Shown here piece by piece: positions 30,077 through 39,100 of a stretch of DNA of 64,000 nt (positions are counted from its first letter, which is position 1; the number at the start of each line of letters is the position of its first letter). The notes beneath the pieces are model-generated. The model was given only the letters and a program-made list of their open reading frames with translations. It ran no database searches and had not been told where the DNA came from. This stretch comes from Granulosicoccus sp. (GTDB taxonomy: Bacteria > Pseudomonadota > Gammaproteobacteria > Granulosicoccales > Granulosicoccaceae): contig JALZUD010000055.1 in NCBI GenBank assembly GCA_023301725.1, positions 1 to 64,000 on the forward strand. Reading direction: 5' to 3'. A program made the translations under genes and the position numbers.

Positions 30077-30763
30077 CTACAATACAAAATTTAAGAAACT
30101 AGAAAATTCACACTCACCGTTTCTAATATCGTTCATGCGCCTCTCAAGAATTTCTTCTCCATCAGGTGCGCTGAAAATTCGCACGAGCGCTTCCAAAGAG
30201 TTGCGCCTCGCTTCTCTCAAGTGAACGTAATCCAGATTCAGTAAATCTATTGTGTACGAAGCCTTTTCACCATTTTCTACTCTTGCGCTTACTGCACCGG
30301 TCTCACTTTCCCAATAGAAACAGTCCGCGATGTTTTCGCACCTTGTTGGAAACAGAAAAAAATCGATGTCGATTTCGCCTCTCTTATGTTCATCACAAGA
30401 AACGTTATCCTGATCTGGCTTCTCGTGATTATCAGCTGGTGGAGGGTAACCAAAGCAAGATAGGACGATATTCTCATACCAATATCTGCGCCTTTCAACA
30501 CAGTCAGCTGATATGCCGTTCCTCTCAATCGCATCGCGCAACTCGCCTGACAGTGTACCTTGAGGAATCATATGCTCAATCACCTCGCTCTTGTTTTCTC
30601 CTCCTCTTAGCTGTCTTTCACAATAGGCACACGTACCATTTTGTTCAGAGTAAAGACTTTCTTTTAGTTCTTCTCTACACGGCGCACCGAATTCTCTCCA
30701 TGGCATGTCAGCTGCTATGTCAGACAGGCAATCTGGCCCTTTGCTCTTCTGTATGTACTTCAT
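30077..30763 (-). CDS. ptuB: Septu PtuB-like HNH endonuclease (TIGR02646-like)
   Basis: A 228-residue HNH-type nuclease. The zinc/active core is NGTCAYCERQL (about C45, C48) with IEHMIPQGTLSG (about H64), then a second Cys/His set SCFGYPP...NVSCDEHKRGEID, the pattern of the family found in Septu and retron-Ec78 systems. Its ATG overlaps the stop of the ATPase gene (ATGA), so the two are coupled. By family knowledge the ATPase holds the nuclease in check until phage infection, when it cuts nucleic acid. The pair sits in an otherwise essential envelope operon and looks AT-richer than its neighbours. Confidence 0.88.
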   Translation of the reverse strand: MKYIQKSKGPDCLSDIAADMPWREFGAPCREELKESLYSEQNGTCAYCERQLRGGENKSEVIEHMIPQGTLSGELRDAIERNGISADCVERRRYWYENIVLSCFGYPPPADNHEKPDQDNVSCDEHKRGEIDIDFFLFPTRCENIADCFYWESETGAVSARVENGEKASYTIDLLNLDYVHLREARRNSLEALVRIFSAPDGEEILERRMNDIRNGECEFSSFLNFVL

Positions 30764-31917
30764 TTTTTTCGTTGCAGAGCGCTAAGTAGTTTTAACTCTT
30801 GAAAAAATACGCTGTCTACATTTTCATACTCTAGAATTTTTTCCCTCAGATCCTTTGCCTTGTGACTATCTTCATCACCAGCTTTAAATAGTTTTCGGTA
30901 TTCAATCTTTAACCCTTCAACTTCTCTAGGCTGACCCGGCGCATTCATAATGCCCTTAAGCACGCTACTTCCGTCTGAACCACTGGGAGGCCCATTCAGC
31001 TTACTGGCCTTAACACCTTGTTCATTTCTTGCAATAACCTGAACATTTTTCCAAGACGTTGAACTCAAAACTTGAGGAGAGTGAGTAGCAAAAATGAACT
31101 GATTCCCTGTTCCGATAGCACTATAAAGCTTCAAAATATCGTATTGCCATGTAGGATGCAGCGCAGCCTCAGGTTCATCAATCAGAATTATCGAATTATT
31201 CGGTTGAAGCATCATCAAACCAATTAAACGACTGTATATTTGTTTTTCTCCATCACTCAAATCGTCGATGGATACTTCGTCACCAGATATATTCTTAAAG
31301 ACAGGTTTATTGAGCAAAGCAGCGTCCAGCTTGTGGAGTGACACTGTTGGTTCTAATACTTTAAATTTATCATTAAATATTTTAATCGCCTTGCTCGCCC
31401 TTAGCTTTGAGCTACTCTCTTCAACCAACCTTTCTTGAGCAATCACATATTCTTTGATATACACAACTGCTTTCTTAATAACATCTCGACTAATCTCGTA
31501 GGAGAATTGGTAATTGAGGTCCAATTGTCCTAGATTGGATCCAGCTGAATCCATACTAATAAGCGCTGGCATATAAATTATTTGCGAATTAGCGAACGGA
31601 GGCGTGTCTCCGGCAGTCAATTTGGATACTTCACTCAGTAGATTTCCAAGGTACCGTCGATCCAAATCTCCATTTACGAGTTTGTGGAGTACTGGAAAAT
31701 CTGGATAATCTACCAAGTCCAGTTTTGCTCCACCCTCATCGAGTGCGAAACCCGTGTTGTAGAACTTAGCAATTAACTCTAAGATCGACGTTTTTCCAGC
31801 GCCGTTTTTACCTACCAGTACGTCAACAGAGTTATGGTTATCGACCGGACTGTTAAATTCGATATGTAAGTCGTTGAGGCCTCTGTAATTCTTAATCTGC
31901 AAAGATTTAATATGCAT
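30760..31917 (-). CDS. ptuA: Septu PtuA-like AAA/ABC-type ATPase
   Basis: A 385-residue ATPase of the OLD/AAA-15-like group. It starts MHIKSLQIKNYRGLNDLHIEF and has Walker A GKNGAGKTS (about 36-44), an ABC-type signature DLSDGEKQIYSRL (about 218), Walker B ILIDEPEAALHP (about 247) and the H-loop FATHSPQVLSS. The ORF track begins 15 codons upstream at TTG; the ATG at 31917 gives the family N-terminus and has GAGAA 6 nt before it. No TOPRIM domain follows, separating it from OLD nucleases. Paired with the HNH gene it forms a two-gene Septu module; no reverse transcriptase is near. Confidence 0.88.
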   Translation of the reverse strand: MHIKSLQIKNYRGLNDLHIEFNSPVDNHNSVDVLVGKNGAGKTSILELIAKFYNTGFALDEGGAKLDLVDYPDFPVLHKLVNGDLDRRYLGNLLSEVSKLTAGDTPPFANSQIIYMPALISMDSAGSNLGQLDLNYQFSYEISRDVIKKAVVYIKEYVIAQERLVEESSSKLRASKAIKIFNDKFKVLEPTVSLHKLDAALLNKPVFKNISGDEVSIDDLSDGEKQIYSRLIGLMMLQPNNSIILIDEPEAALHPTWQYDILKLYSAIGTGNQFIFATHSPQVLSSTSWKNVQVIARNEQGVKASKLNGPPSGSDGSSVLKGIMNAPGQPREVEGLKIEYRKLFKAGDEDSHKAKDLREKILEYENVDSVFFQELKLLSALQRKK

Positions 31918-32236
31918 CAAATATTCTCGTGAAACAGCGCATGCGTATTCTGACCAAAGCAATCACTTGTTCTAAAGTGAAGTGATCACATGATTTACTC
32001 AACACCCGAGTGCCGATGATAACACTCGAAATGAACGCATTGCCGTGGTGGCGGAGACGGCATGCAAGGCACAAAGCATTGATTCGCCTTTGAGATCAAT
32101 TCAGTGAACTTGGTCAATCGTCCACTGCCTAGACCAAATATGAGACGTCGATAGTGGATGAAATCCAGTAGAGTGAAGGCCGATTGATTCAGGCAGCTTT
32201 CTGCGCAACACCAAAGCCGCTAACAGTGTCAAAAAT
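31918..32236. other. 319-base spacer upstream of the Septu pair
   Basis: No gene is visible. It must contain the Septu promoter and any msbA terminator. Two weak stems are present: CGAGTG / CACTCG (32007-32028) and TGCCGT / ACGGCA (32041-32062), neither followed by a T-run. The palindrome GTGATCAC (31982-31989 area) lies close to the ATPase start. I saw no direct repeats that would mark the insertion ends. Confidence 0.5.
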
Positions 32237-34096
32237 TTAGCGAAATTGCAACTGGTGCAGCTTGTAGTAATGCGCCTGCTTAGCCAGTAACTCTTTATGG
32301 CTACCGATCTCCACTATTTGTCCTTTGTTCAACACCACAATGCGGTCAGCTTGTTCGATAGTGGACAAGCGATGCGCGATAACCAAGGTGGTGCGACCAA
32401 GCATAAGAGCATCCAAACCTTGTTGCACCTTTCTCTCCGACTCGGTATCCAGCGCAGAGGTTGCTTCGTCAAGGATAAGTATCGGTGCATTTTTTAACAA
32501 CGCCCGAGCTATGGCAACACGCTGCTTTTGCCCACCAGAAAGCATCACCCCATTCTCTCCCACCATGGTGGCGTAACCATCCGGTAAAGAGATAATGAAG
32601 TCGTGCGCATGTGCAGCCTTACACGCTGTATGCAACGTAGCCTCGTCGACGGTTTCGCTGCTCCCGTAGGCAATATTGCTGGCTATCGTGTCATTAAACA
32701 ACATGACATCCTGACTTACTGTGGCAATTCTGCCGCGCAGTGATCGCAATGTGTACTCATCTACAGGCTTGTCGTTGACTCGCATTTCTCCTGAGTCAAG
32801 TTCGTACAAACGGGGTAATAGATTGACCAAAGAGGTTTTTCCACTCCCCGACTCACCCACAAAGGCAACAGTTTCGCCAGCAGCAATACTCAGGGAAATG
32901 TTTTGCAGCACCACAGGTTTGTCTTCGGTGTACCTCAAACAAACGTCACGATATTCGATAGATTGAATACTGGCATCCAGTATGTCCGTGCCATGATCCC
33001 GCTCAGATTCCAGATCAAGAATAGCGAAAAGACTCTCGCCTGCGGCAATGCCTTTTTGAATCTGACTATTTAGCGTAGTCATGCGCTTAAGCGGTGAAAA
33101 TAACAAAAGCATCGCAGTGATGAATGACATAAAACTGCCCACTGAAATACGATCAGCCACATCACCACTGGATGCAATATAAACAATGGTCGCCAAAGCA
33201 AGCGCTACCAGTAACTGCACGATAGGTTCGTTTAATGCCTTAACTACCGTCTCTTTCATATTAAAAGCACGGTTACTTTCATTGGCCAGCTCGAACTGCG
33301 CCATCTCCTCGTCCTGACCACCAAATATCTTGATAACCCGAGCGCCTTCAACTGCTTCCTGAATGACATGACTGACTTCACCCATAGAGCCCTGAATACT
33401 ACGACTGATGGAGCGAAATTTCTTACTGACTCGGGCGACAATTATGACGATAGCCGGACCAATGACCAGAAAGATCAGCGCCAGTTGCCAGCTCTGATAA
33501 AACATAAGACCTAGCAAGCCAATAGCTGTGAGCGAATCACGGACGATAACAGTCAGAGAATTACTTGCTGCATTTGCCACCATTTGACTGTTAAAAGTGA
33601 TGCGCGAAATCAGCTCCCCTGAGGAGGATCTGTCGTAGAAAGCAGTTGGCAAGGTGAGGTATTTTTCAAAGATCTCACCTCTTAATTGCTTGATAACCCG
33701 CCATCCAATCCATGCAATGTAATAGGTAGATGCAAAACCTGCGATACCACGAAGTAGAAAAATACCGATGATCATTAGCGGGATAAATAGAATAGCCGAT
33801 TGATCCTGATCGACAAAACTACCATCGAGCATGGGCTTCATCAAAGCAGCAAAAGCTGTGTCTGTGATGGCGTAACCCAGCATTCCGGCAACCGCAATGG
33901 CAAACTGTTTTTTGTACGGTTTGATGTAAGTGAGCAGCCGGCGATAAGTATCAGCGCCAGAAACACTGACTGGCCCCGCCGATGCGCCATCGGCTGGTGT
34001 GTTAACGCTCACCTTCGCAGATTTGCCCCTTCTATCTCCGGCGCCTGTTTTACCGTCAACTGGGGCAGCTTCCTTCGCACGCTTATCAGCCTTCAT
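32237..34096 (-). CDS. msbA: Lipid A export ABC transporter, fused ATPase/permease
   Basis: A 619-residue half-transporter that flips lipid A-core across the inner membrane as a homodimer. Six membrane helices (about 60-340) precede the nucleotide-binding domain: Walker A GESGSGKTSLVN (about 410), signature MLSGGQKQRVAIARALL (about 517), Walker B ILILDEATSALD and the His of VIAHRLSTI. The N-terminal 50 residues are a Lys/Ala/Gly-rich extension absent from E. coli MsbA. It follows exbD by about 11 bases. lpxK would normally come next, but the Septu pair intervenes. Confidence 0.95.
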   Translation of the reverse strand: MKADKRAKEAAPVDGKTGAGDRRGKSAKVSVNTPADGASAGPVSVSGADTYRRLLTYIKPYKKQFAIAVAGMLGYAITDTAFAALMKPMLDGSFVDQDQSAILFIPLMIIGIFLLRGIAGFASTYYIAWIGWRVIKQLRGEIFEKYLTLPTAFYDRSSSGELISRITFNSQMVANAASNSLTVIVRDSLTAIGLLGLMFYQSWQLALIFLVIGPAIVIIVARVSKKFRSISRSIQGSMGEVSHVIQEAVEGARVIKIFGGQDEEMAQFELANESNRAFNMKETVVKALNEPIVQLLVALALATIVYIASSGDVADRISVGSFMSFITAMLLLFSPLKRMTTLNSQIQKGIAAGESLFAILDLESERDHGTDILDASIQSIEYRDVCLRYTEDKPVVLQNISLSIAAGETVAFVGESGSGKTSLVNLLPRLYELDSGEMRVNDKPVDEYTLRSLRGRIATVSQDVMLFNDTIASNIAYGSSETVDEATLHTACKAAHAHDFIISLPDGYATMVGENGVMLSGGQKQRVAIARALLKNAPILILDEATSALDTESERKVQQGLDALMLGRTTLVIAHRLSTIEQADRIVVLNKGQIVEIGSHKELLAKQAHYYKLHQLQFR

Positions 34097-34107
34097 GATT
34101 GATCGTG

Positions 34108-34524
34108 CTATTCAGCAGTTCGAGATGTGGCGATAGTTATATTCAAAATCCCCAGCTGTCCTGATGCATCCATTGCCGTCACAACCGCCTGGTGGGGAAC
34201 CTGTGCATCCGCTCTAATGGTAAGCGGAATATCCCGGCGGCCTTGAGACACCTTATATAATGCGTTTTGCAAGCTGACCAAATCAGACTTAACCACTTCC
34301 TGATCGTCTATAAAAAAACGACCGGCTGCGTTAATCACAATCTCTATTCGTTCCGCTGCAGCTGTTGTTTCTGTTTCGGTTGCCTGCGGAAGTTGTAAGG
34401 ATATTTGCGACTCTTTTTGAAAGGTGGTGGACACCATAAAAAAAATGAGGAGCAGAAACACCACATCGATGAGTGGCGTTAGATTGAGTTCCAGTTCTTC
34501 GCTCTGGGCTCGGGCAAACTTCAT
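34108..34524 (-). CDS. exbD: ExbD/TolR family biopolymer transport protein
   Basis: A 138-residue inner-membrane protein with one helix (LTPLIDVVFLLLIFFMVSTTF) carrying the conserved Asp (LIDVVF) used in proton flow, and a periplasmic domain. It pairs with the ExbB-like protein encoded just upstream, overlapping it by 4 bases. In the comEC-exbB-exbD-msbA arrangement this pair is distinct from TonB-linked ExbBD and TolQR and its partner is not established. The length is normal. Confidence 0.92.
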   Translation of the reverse strand: MKFARAQSEELELNLTPLIDVVFLLLIFFMVSTTFQKESQISLQLPQATETETTAAAERIEIVINAAGRFFIDDQEVVKSDLVSLQNALYKVSQGRRDIPLTIRADAQVPHQAVVTAMDASGQLGILNITIATSRTAE

Positions 34525-35150
34525 CGTGCCGCAACCCTGGCAGCCGTCTGGCGCTTCTGCAGCACATCGACAAGCTTCAACGATTCTTTTTCCATATCAA
34601 CAATAAGGCCATCAACCTTGCCCTTAAAATATCGATGAAACATGAGCGCAGGTATAGCGACCATCAATCCACCCGCTGTCGTAATCAATGCTTGCGATAT
34701 TCCACCTGCCAACTGCGCCGGATTTCCGACGCCCACGGTGGTGATGTTGGTAAAGACGCTAATCATACCCACAACTGTTCCGAGCAATCCGATGAGTGGA
34801 GTTACCGCTGCTATGGTGCCAAGCGCGTTCAGGTATCGGGTTAATTCATGAGCTACATGACCGCCCACCTCTTCAATGCTGGCTTTCATGATTTCGCGAT
34901 CCTGGCTTCTGTTTGCAAGCCCTGCAGCCAACACGCGCCCTAATGGGGAGCCCTGCTGAATGTCACGGATTTTGTCATCATCCAGCTGCCGCGTACTTGC
35001 CATGCGCCAAACGTCAGCGACTAGATTATCCGGGATGACCTTTTCTCGACGTAACGAAATGAATCGTTCGCCTACTATAGCCAGCGCAACGATTGAACAG
35101 ATCACAATCGGAACCATCAACCAGCCACCAGCAGTTACTATTTCCCACAC
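34521..35150 (-). CDS. exbB: MotA/TolQ/ExbB family proton channel protein
   Basis: A 209-residue protein with three membrane helices: about 5-27 (AGGWLMVPIVICSIVALAIVGE), about 112-137 and about 155-177. The TolQ/ExbB motif TPLIGLLGTVVGMISVF and GGISQALITTAGGLMVAIPALMFHRYF are clear. It starts at a GTG with AAGGA 8 nt upstream and overlaps the end of comEC by 13 bases. It would form the ion channel with the ExbD-like protein encoded next. Confidence 0.92.
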   Translation of the reverse strand: MWEIVTAGGWLMVPIVICSIVALAIVGERFISLRREKVIPDNLVADVWRMASTRQLDDDKIRDIQQGSPLGRVLAAGLANRSQDREIMKASIEEVGGHVAHELTRYLNALGTIAAVTPLIGLLGTVVGMISVFTNITTVGVGNPAQLAGGISQALITTAGGLMVAIPALMFHRYFKGKVDGLIVDMEKESLKLVDVLQKRQTAARVAAR

Positions 35151-37618
35151 AGTTCTTTTCCTTTTTGCGACAGCGCTAGCAGCCGCAACACTAGAGACTG
35201 GTTGGCAAATTGTTGCCAGCAGTCTGGATTAACGATCCCGTGCCAGAAGCGACGGTGTGAATGCCACCAGGTGAGTGGTGGATAGAGCAACCCTGCAGAT
35301 CCTAGAGCAAATGATACAGCTCCGTCGTATCCTGTGACGAATCCATCAGAACCCGATAGGTTATAGCGTAATTTTACATCACTGTGAGGAAAACCAAACC
35401 GGTTACTTGCGCCTGCTGAAAAAACAACGTACTCCGGACGTACTTTGTCTACAAAAGCCTGAGTAGACGAGGTATCACTTCCGTGGTGTGGAGCACTCAG
35501 AATGGTAACTGGAAAGCGCTCCTCACTGCCAAAATTGGACACCAACTGCTTTTCTGCAGCCGCTTCAATATCACCGGTTAACAAGACACGACTTTTACCT
35601 GAATGTGCTAAGAGCACGCACGAACGGTTGTTATCACCCCCTCCGGTCGCAAAATTTGGGTGCAAAAATCCTAAGTTGACCGACCCGAGCGTCCAAGTGA
35701 GCCCGGATTGGCACGATTGAACCGGCACATTAGTCAGTGAGGGCAAATCCTGACTCGTGTAAATATCGATATCAGGATACCGCGCTAATACATCCGACAC
35801 CCCAAAGGCGTGATCCTCGTCGCCGTGTGAAACCACCAGTGTGTCGATGCGACTTCTTCCTGAAGCGTGCAGAAAGGGAACTACAACCGCTTCAAACATG
35901 CTGAGCTGAGGTGAAACTTTGCCACCTGTATCGAACAATAACGTCTCATTACCTGCGAACACCAACACCGCCAATCCCTGCCCGACATCCAGGAAATGCA
36001 CGTCAAAACGATCGCTTGCAGGAGCGTGAGTGTTAAACATCAAAGCTGGGAAAAACAATGGCAGTGCGATGGCGCGAAGCCTCAAACCACGAGGACCGAA
36101 CATAATAGCCAGACCAACAAGGCTTAGTAAAAATGCAACCACTCCAGGTAATACCAACACTATGGAGCTGAGCTGCGTTGCATCCAGCAACTTCAAGAAT
36201 TCCATTAGATAGTGCAATGAGCTCATGGTGAGCGCCAGCAAAGGTAGCGCAAGGCTATCACTGACACTGCTGGCAACAAGTGTCAGTAAAGCCAATGGCA
36301 CAGACACCATTGCAACCCATGGCACGGCAATAAAATTAGCCACAGGCGCCAGCAATGAGCCTGTCTGGAAAAACCACGCACCCACCGGCAACAAAACGAT
36401 CCCAAGCAGGCAGTGCGTACGCACCGTACTACGCAACTGAAAAACACGATACTTCCACCAGCTTCCGGTGTCCTCCATCGGTGCACGAACATGGCCTCGA
36501 TGCAGGTAAATCAGTGTTGCAACGGTGCCAAATGAGAGCCAGAATCCTGCAGACATTGGGCTGAGAATATTGGAGCCTAGTATGACTACCAAGGCGATGC
36601 TCAGTGCCGCCATAGGTGGCAGAAAACGCAATCTCAGAGCCGCCAGTATCCAGACAGCCAACATCAGAACAGCCCTTTGCGTGGGAAGCTCAAAGCCTGC
36701 CAACATCGCATACAGCGTTGCCAACAATAAGCTGCAGGTGAGTAGCCAAATGCGTAGATCCGGCAAAGGCCGCGCAGTAGACGTCAATACCGCTATTCTG
36801 CGCACACCAAGCAACAGTAGTTTGCCTGCCAACAGCACCCAAGCTGCAACCAGTCCTACATGCAATCCCGATATTGCCAATAAATGCGCCGTGCCAGTGG
36901 TGCGCAGCAAGTCCCACTGCTGATCAGTGATACCAGACTTAAAGCCAACAGTAAGTCCCTGCACCAGCCCTAGGTACTCACTACTGTCAGTCGAGGGCGT
37001 GGTCGATAGCTGAGTTGATAGCTGCTGTAATTTTAGCACCACGTTTTGTCGAATCGCACTCAGGGTTTTCTGTCTATCCTGAGACACTCTACGCGCTGTA
37101 AGTCCATCTCTAACGTAGCCTTTTGCGTGAATACCCTTCACTAGCGACCAGGCTACCGCATCAAACCCGCCCGGATTACGTAACGAACCAGGAGGCTTCA
37201 ACCTAACTGTCAATCGCCACAACTCACCAGCAAGTAGTTCGGGAGAGTGCCCGTACCACGATAGCCTGACGCGTTCGGCATTAAGTGGCGACGAGCAAGA
37301 ATCACAAGACACCACCTTTGCGAGGAACGCAAGCCTACGGCCTCGCCTCTCAGGAATGCTATCGATGAGGACAGTCACATCCAGATCGGTTGAGACCTGA
37401 TGGCTAAGAAGCTGGTGACTGGCCAGTGAGTAGAGTGCGAAAAACGTTACACTGATGGCAACCATCACGCCTGCGACAACGACACGCAACTGTCGGAACC
37501 TAAGGCCAAGCAGAACTATTAACACGAGAAAAACGACGCAAACCCAAGTCGAAGGCAACTGACTTAGGTTCACAATACCCAAAACGGCAAATAAGCAGAT
37601 GCATGCGAAAAACCTCAT
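35138..37618 (-). CDS. comEC: ComEC/Rec2 family DNA uptake channel
   Basis: A large inner-membrane protein thought to carry single-stranded DNA into the cytoplasm in natural transformation. From the ATG at 37618 it has 826 residues: two N-terminal helices, a periplasmic OB-like domain (about 60-190), the competence membrane domain (AISGLHVGLVAAWVLL onward, about 240-540) and a metallo-beta-lactamase-like domain at the C-terminus (VVSHGDEDHAFGV, LLTGDIEAAAEKQLV, LSAPHHGSDTSSTQAFV). The ORF track adds 26 residues from a TTG; neither start has a strong ribosome site. It leads the exbB-exbD-msbA genes. The third domain looks complete, so the protein should be functional. Confidence 0.93.
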   Translation of the reverse strand: MRFFACICLFAVLGIVNLSQLPSTWVCVVFLVLIVLLGLRFRQLRVVVAGVMVAISVTFFALYSLASHQLLSHQVSTDLDVTVLIDSIPERRGRRLAFLAKVVSCDSCSSPLNAERVRLSWYGHSPELLAGELWRLTVRLKPPGSLRNPGGFDAVAWSLVKGIHAKGYVRDGLTARRVSQDRQKTLSAIRQNVVLKLQQLSTQLSTTPSTDSSEYLGLVQGLTVGFKSGITDQQWDLLRTTGTAHLLAISGLHVGLVAAWVLLAGKLLLLGVRRIAVLTSTARPLPDLRIWLLTCSLLLATLYAMLAGFELPTQRAVLMLAVWILAALRLRFLPPMAALSIALVVILGSNILSPMSAGFWLSFGTVATLIYLHRGHVRAPMEDTGSWWKYRVFQLRSTVRTHCLLGIVLLPVGAWFFQTGSLLAPVANFIAVPWVAMVSVPLALLTLVASSVSDSLALPLLALTMSSLHYLMEFLKLLDATQLSSIVLVLPGVVAFLLSLVGLAIMFGPRGLRLRAIALPLFFPALMFNTHAPASDRFDVHFLDVGQGLAVLVFAGNETLLFDTGGKVSPQLSMFEAVVVPFLHASGRSRIDTLVVSHGDEDHAFGVSDVLARYPDIDIYTSQDLPSLTNVPVQSCQSGLTWTLGSVNLGFLHPNFATGGGDNNRSCVLLAHSGKSRVLLTGDIEAAAEKQLVSNFGSEERFPVTILSAPHHGSDTSSTQAFVDKVRPEYVVFSAGASNRFGFPHSDVKLRYNLSGSDGFVTGYDGAVSFALGSAGLLYPPLTWWHSHRRFWHGIVNPDCWQQFANQSLVLRLLALSQKGKELCGK

Positions 37619-37755
37619 GCAACTAAAACACCGTTTACCGGCACCAACGGTGCAAAGGTATTTAATGGGTGATGTTGAGCAGTCAATATCAGACAACCGC
37701 TAACGGGGACCAAACTTGGGAATGAACCGCTGCCACACAATAGATAGGACCAAAC

Positions 37756-38349
37756 GTGCCAGATAACTGGTTCAAAAGCCGTTTGCCCGATGCAGCCAAG
37801 CTGCGGCACACGCTGCATGAGCAGCTGGGTGGCTCGGGCGAAGAAGAGAAAGGTATCCGGCTTTGGATCCGCAATACTTTCGCTCAGCCCATGGTTTGGC
37901 ACCTCAACCGACGCTCTGTGGCGGGCGGTGTTGCGGTGGGCCTGTTTGTAAGTTGGGTACCTGTGCCTTTGCAGATGCTGCTTGCAGCCGTGCTCGCAGC
38001 GGTATTGCGCGTCCATGTGCCTGTCTCCGTGGTCATGGTGTGGTTCACCAATCCTTTGACCTTTGCCCCCCTACTCTATGCCGCTTGGCGAAGCGGGTCA
38101 ATGATTCTTGGCAAACCAGTCTTTGCCGAGCCATTGAGTTTTAGCACGTACTCTATTCTGGACAAGGCCGGCCAAGCGTGGCCCACCTTGCTCGCGGGCA
38201 TGCTTTTCTGCGCTGCCTTGTCTGCAGTGATCGGGTTTACGGTAACCATGCTGGTCTGGCGCATTCATGCTATTCGCCGCTGGAAACTCAGAAGATCGCG
38301 TCGTGCAGCCGAACGCGCAGCCATTGTCAATTCCGACACCACGGGCTAA
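37756..38349 (+). CDS. DUF2062 domain membrane protein
   Basis: A 197-residue protein with three membrane helices and the DUF2062 pattern SVAGGVAVGLFVSWVPVPLQMLLAAVLAAVLRVHVPVSVVMVWFTNPLTFAPLLYAAW. It has a GTG start with AGGA about 8 nt upstream and a basic C-terminal tail (RRWKLRRSRRAAERAA). It is transcribed divergently from comEC; in many gammaproteobacteria a DUF2062 gene neighbours comEC and the lol genes. The function is not established. Confidence 0.88.
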   Translation: MPDNWFKSRLPDAAKLRHTLHEQLGGSGEEEKGIRLWIRNTFAQPMVWHLNRRSVAGGVAVGLFVSWVPVPLQMLLAAVLAAVLRVHVPVSVVMVWFTNPLTFAPLLYAAWRSGSMILGKPVFAEPLSFSTYSILDKAGQAWPTLLAGMLFCAALSAVIGFTVTMLVWRIHAIRRWKLRRSRRAAERAAIVNSDTTG

Positions 38350-38371
38350 ACACTTACAAGTAGCTCTTTGC

Positions 38372-39100
38372 CTAAGGCGAATCCGCTACCAACTCTCCCC
38401 GAGTCAATTTCAATACCCTGTCCATTCTGGCAGCCAAACGGGTGTCGTGTGTAACCACCAGAAAACTAGTACCTATCTCTTTGTTGAGCTCAAGCATCAG
38501 TTCGTAAACACGCCCTGCTGTCTCTTCATCGAGGTTGCCCGTAGGCTCATCAGCCAGTACCACCGCAGGTTTGGTCACAAGAGCACGAGCAATGGCGGCT
38601 CGCTGTCTTTCACCACCCGATAATTCTGCAGGCTTGTGCGCAAAACGCTCACCCAAACCTACCCTGTCTAGAAGAAACTGGGCTTGTTCTAAAGCCTCAG
38701 CCTTGGGCATACCTCGAATCAGCAGCGGCATACTGACATTTTCTTGGGCTGAAAATTCTGGCAATAAGTGATGAAACTGATACACAAAACCAACCGCCTG
38801 ATTGCGCAATCGACCCCGCTTAACCTGACTCAATTGCGCCATATTCTGGCCTGTGACATGAACCGTGCCTGACGTCGGAGTATCAAGCCCGCCAAGCAAG
38901 TGCAGCAACGTACTCTTGCCGCTACCTGACTGTCCAATAATGGCGACCCGTTCGCCAACGCCTATTTGCAGTGATACATCCTTGAGCACTTCCACACTCA
39001 AGTCACCCTGCTCGTAACGACGACCCAGATTCTGCGCCTGCAGAACCAAGCTAGACTCGGCCGCGGGCTCAGTCGACTGCGATTTATCTAATTTATTCAT
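38372..39100 (-). CDS. lolD: Lipoprotein-releasing ABC transporter ATPase
   Basis: The ATPase of the Lol exporter, which extracts outer-membrane lipoproteins from the inner membrane. From the ATG at 39100 it has 242 residues: Walker [10 protein letters not shown] (about 56-64), Q-loop [21 protein letters not shown] (LolD-typical), signature [16 protein letters not shown], Walker [13 protein letters not shown] and [13 protein letters not shown]. The ORF track adds 25 codons from an implausible start inside lolC. The real start overlaps the lolC stop by 8 bases (ATGAATAA), indicating coupled translation. Confidence 0.95.
   Translation of the reverse strand: MNKLDKSQSTEPAAESSLVLQAQNLGRRYEQGDLSVEVLKDVSLQIGVGERVAIIGQSGSGKSTLLHLLGGLDTPTSGTVHVTGQNMAQLSQVKRGRLRNQAVGFVYQFHHLLPEFSAQENVSMPLLIRGMPKAEALEQAQFLLDRVGLGERFAHKPAELSGGERQRAAIARALVTKPAVVLADEPTGNLDEETAGRVYELMLELNKEIGTSFLVVTHDTRLAARMDRVLKLTRGELVADSP

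Noticed and set aside
30077-32236. Retron (Ec78-like) rather than plain Septu
   Set aside because: Retrons of that type carry a reverse transcriptase and msr-msd RNA; neither is present next to the ATPase-HNH pair.
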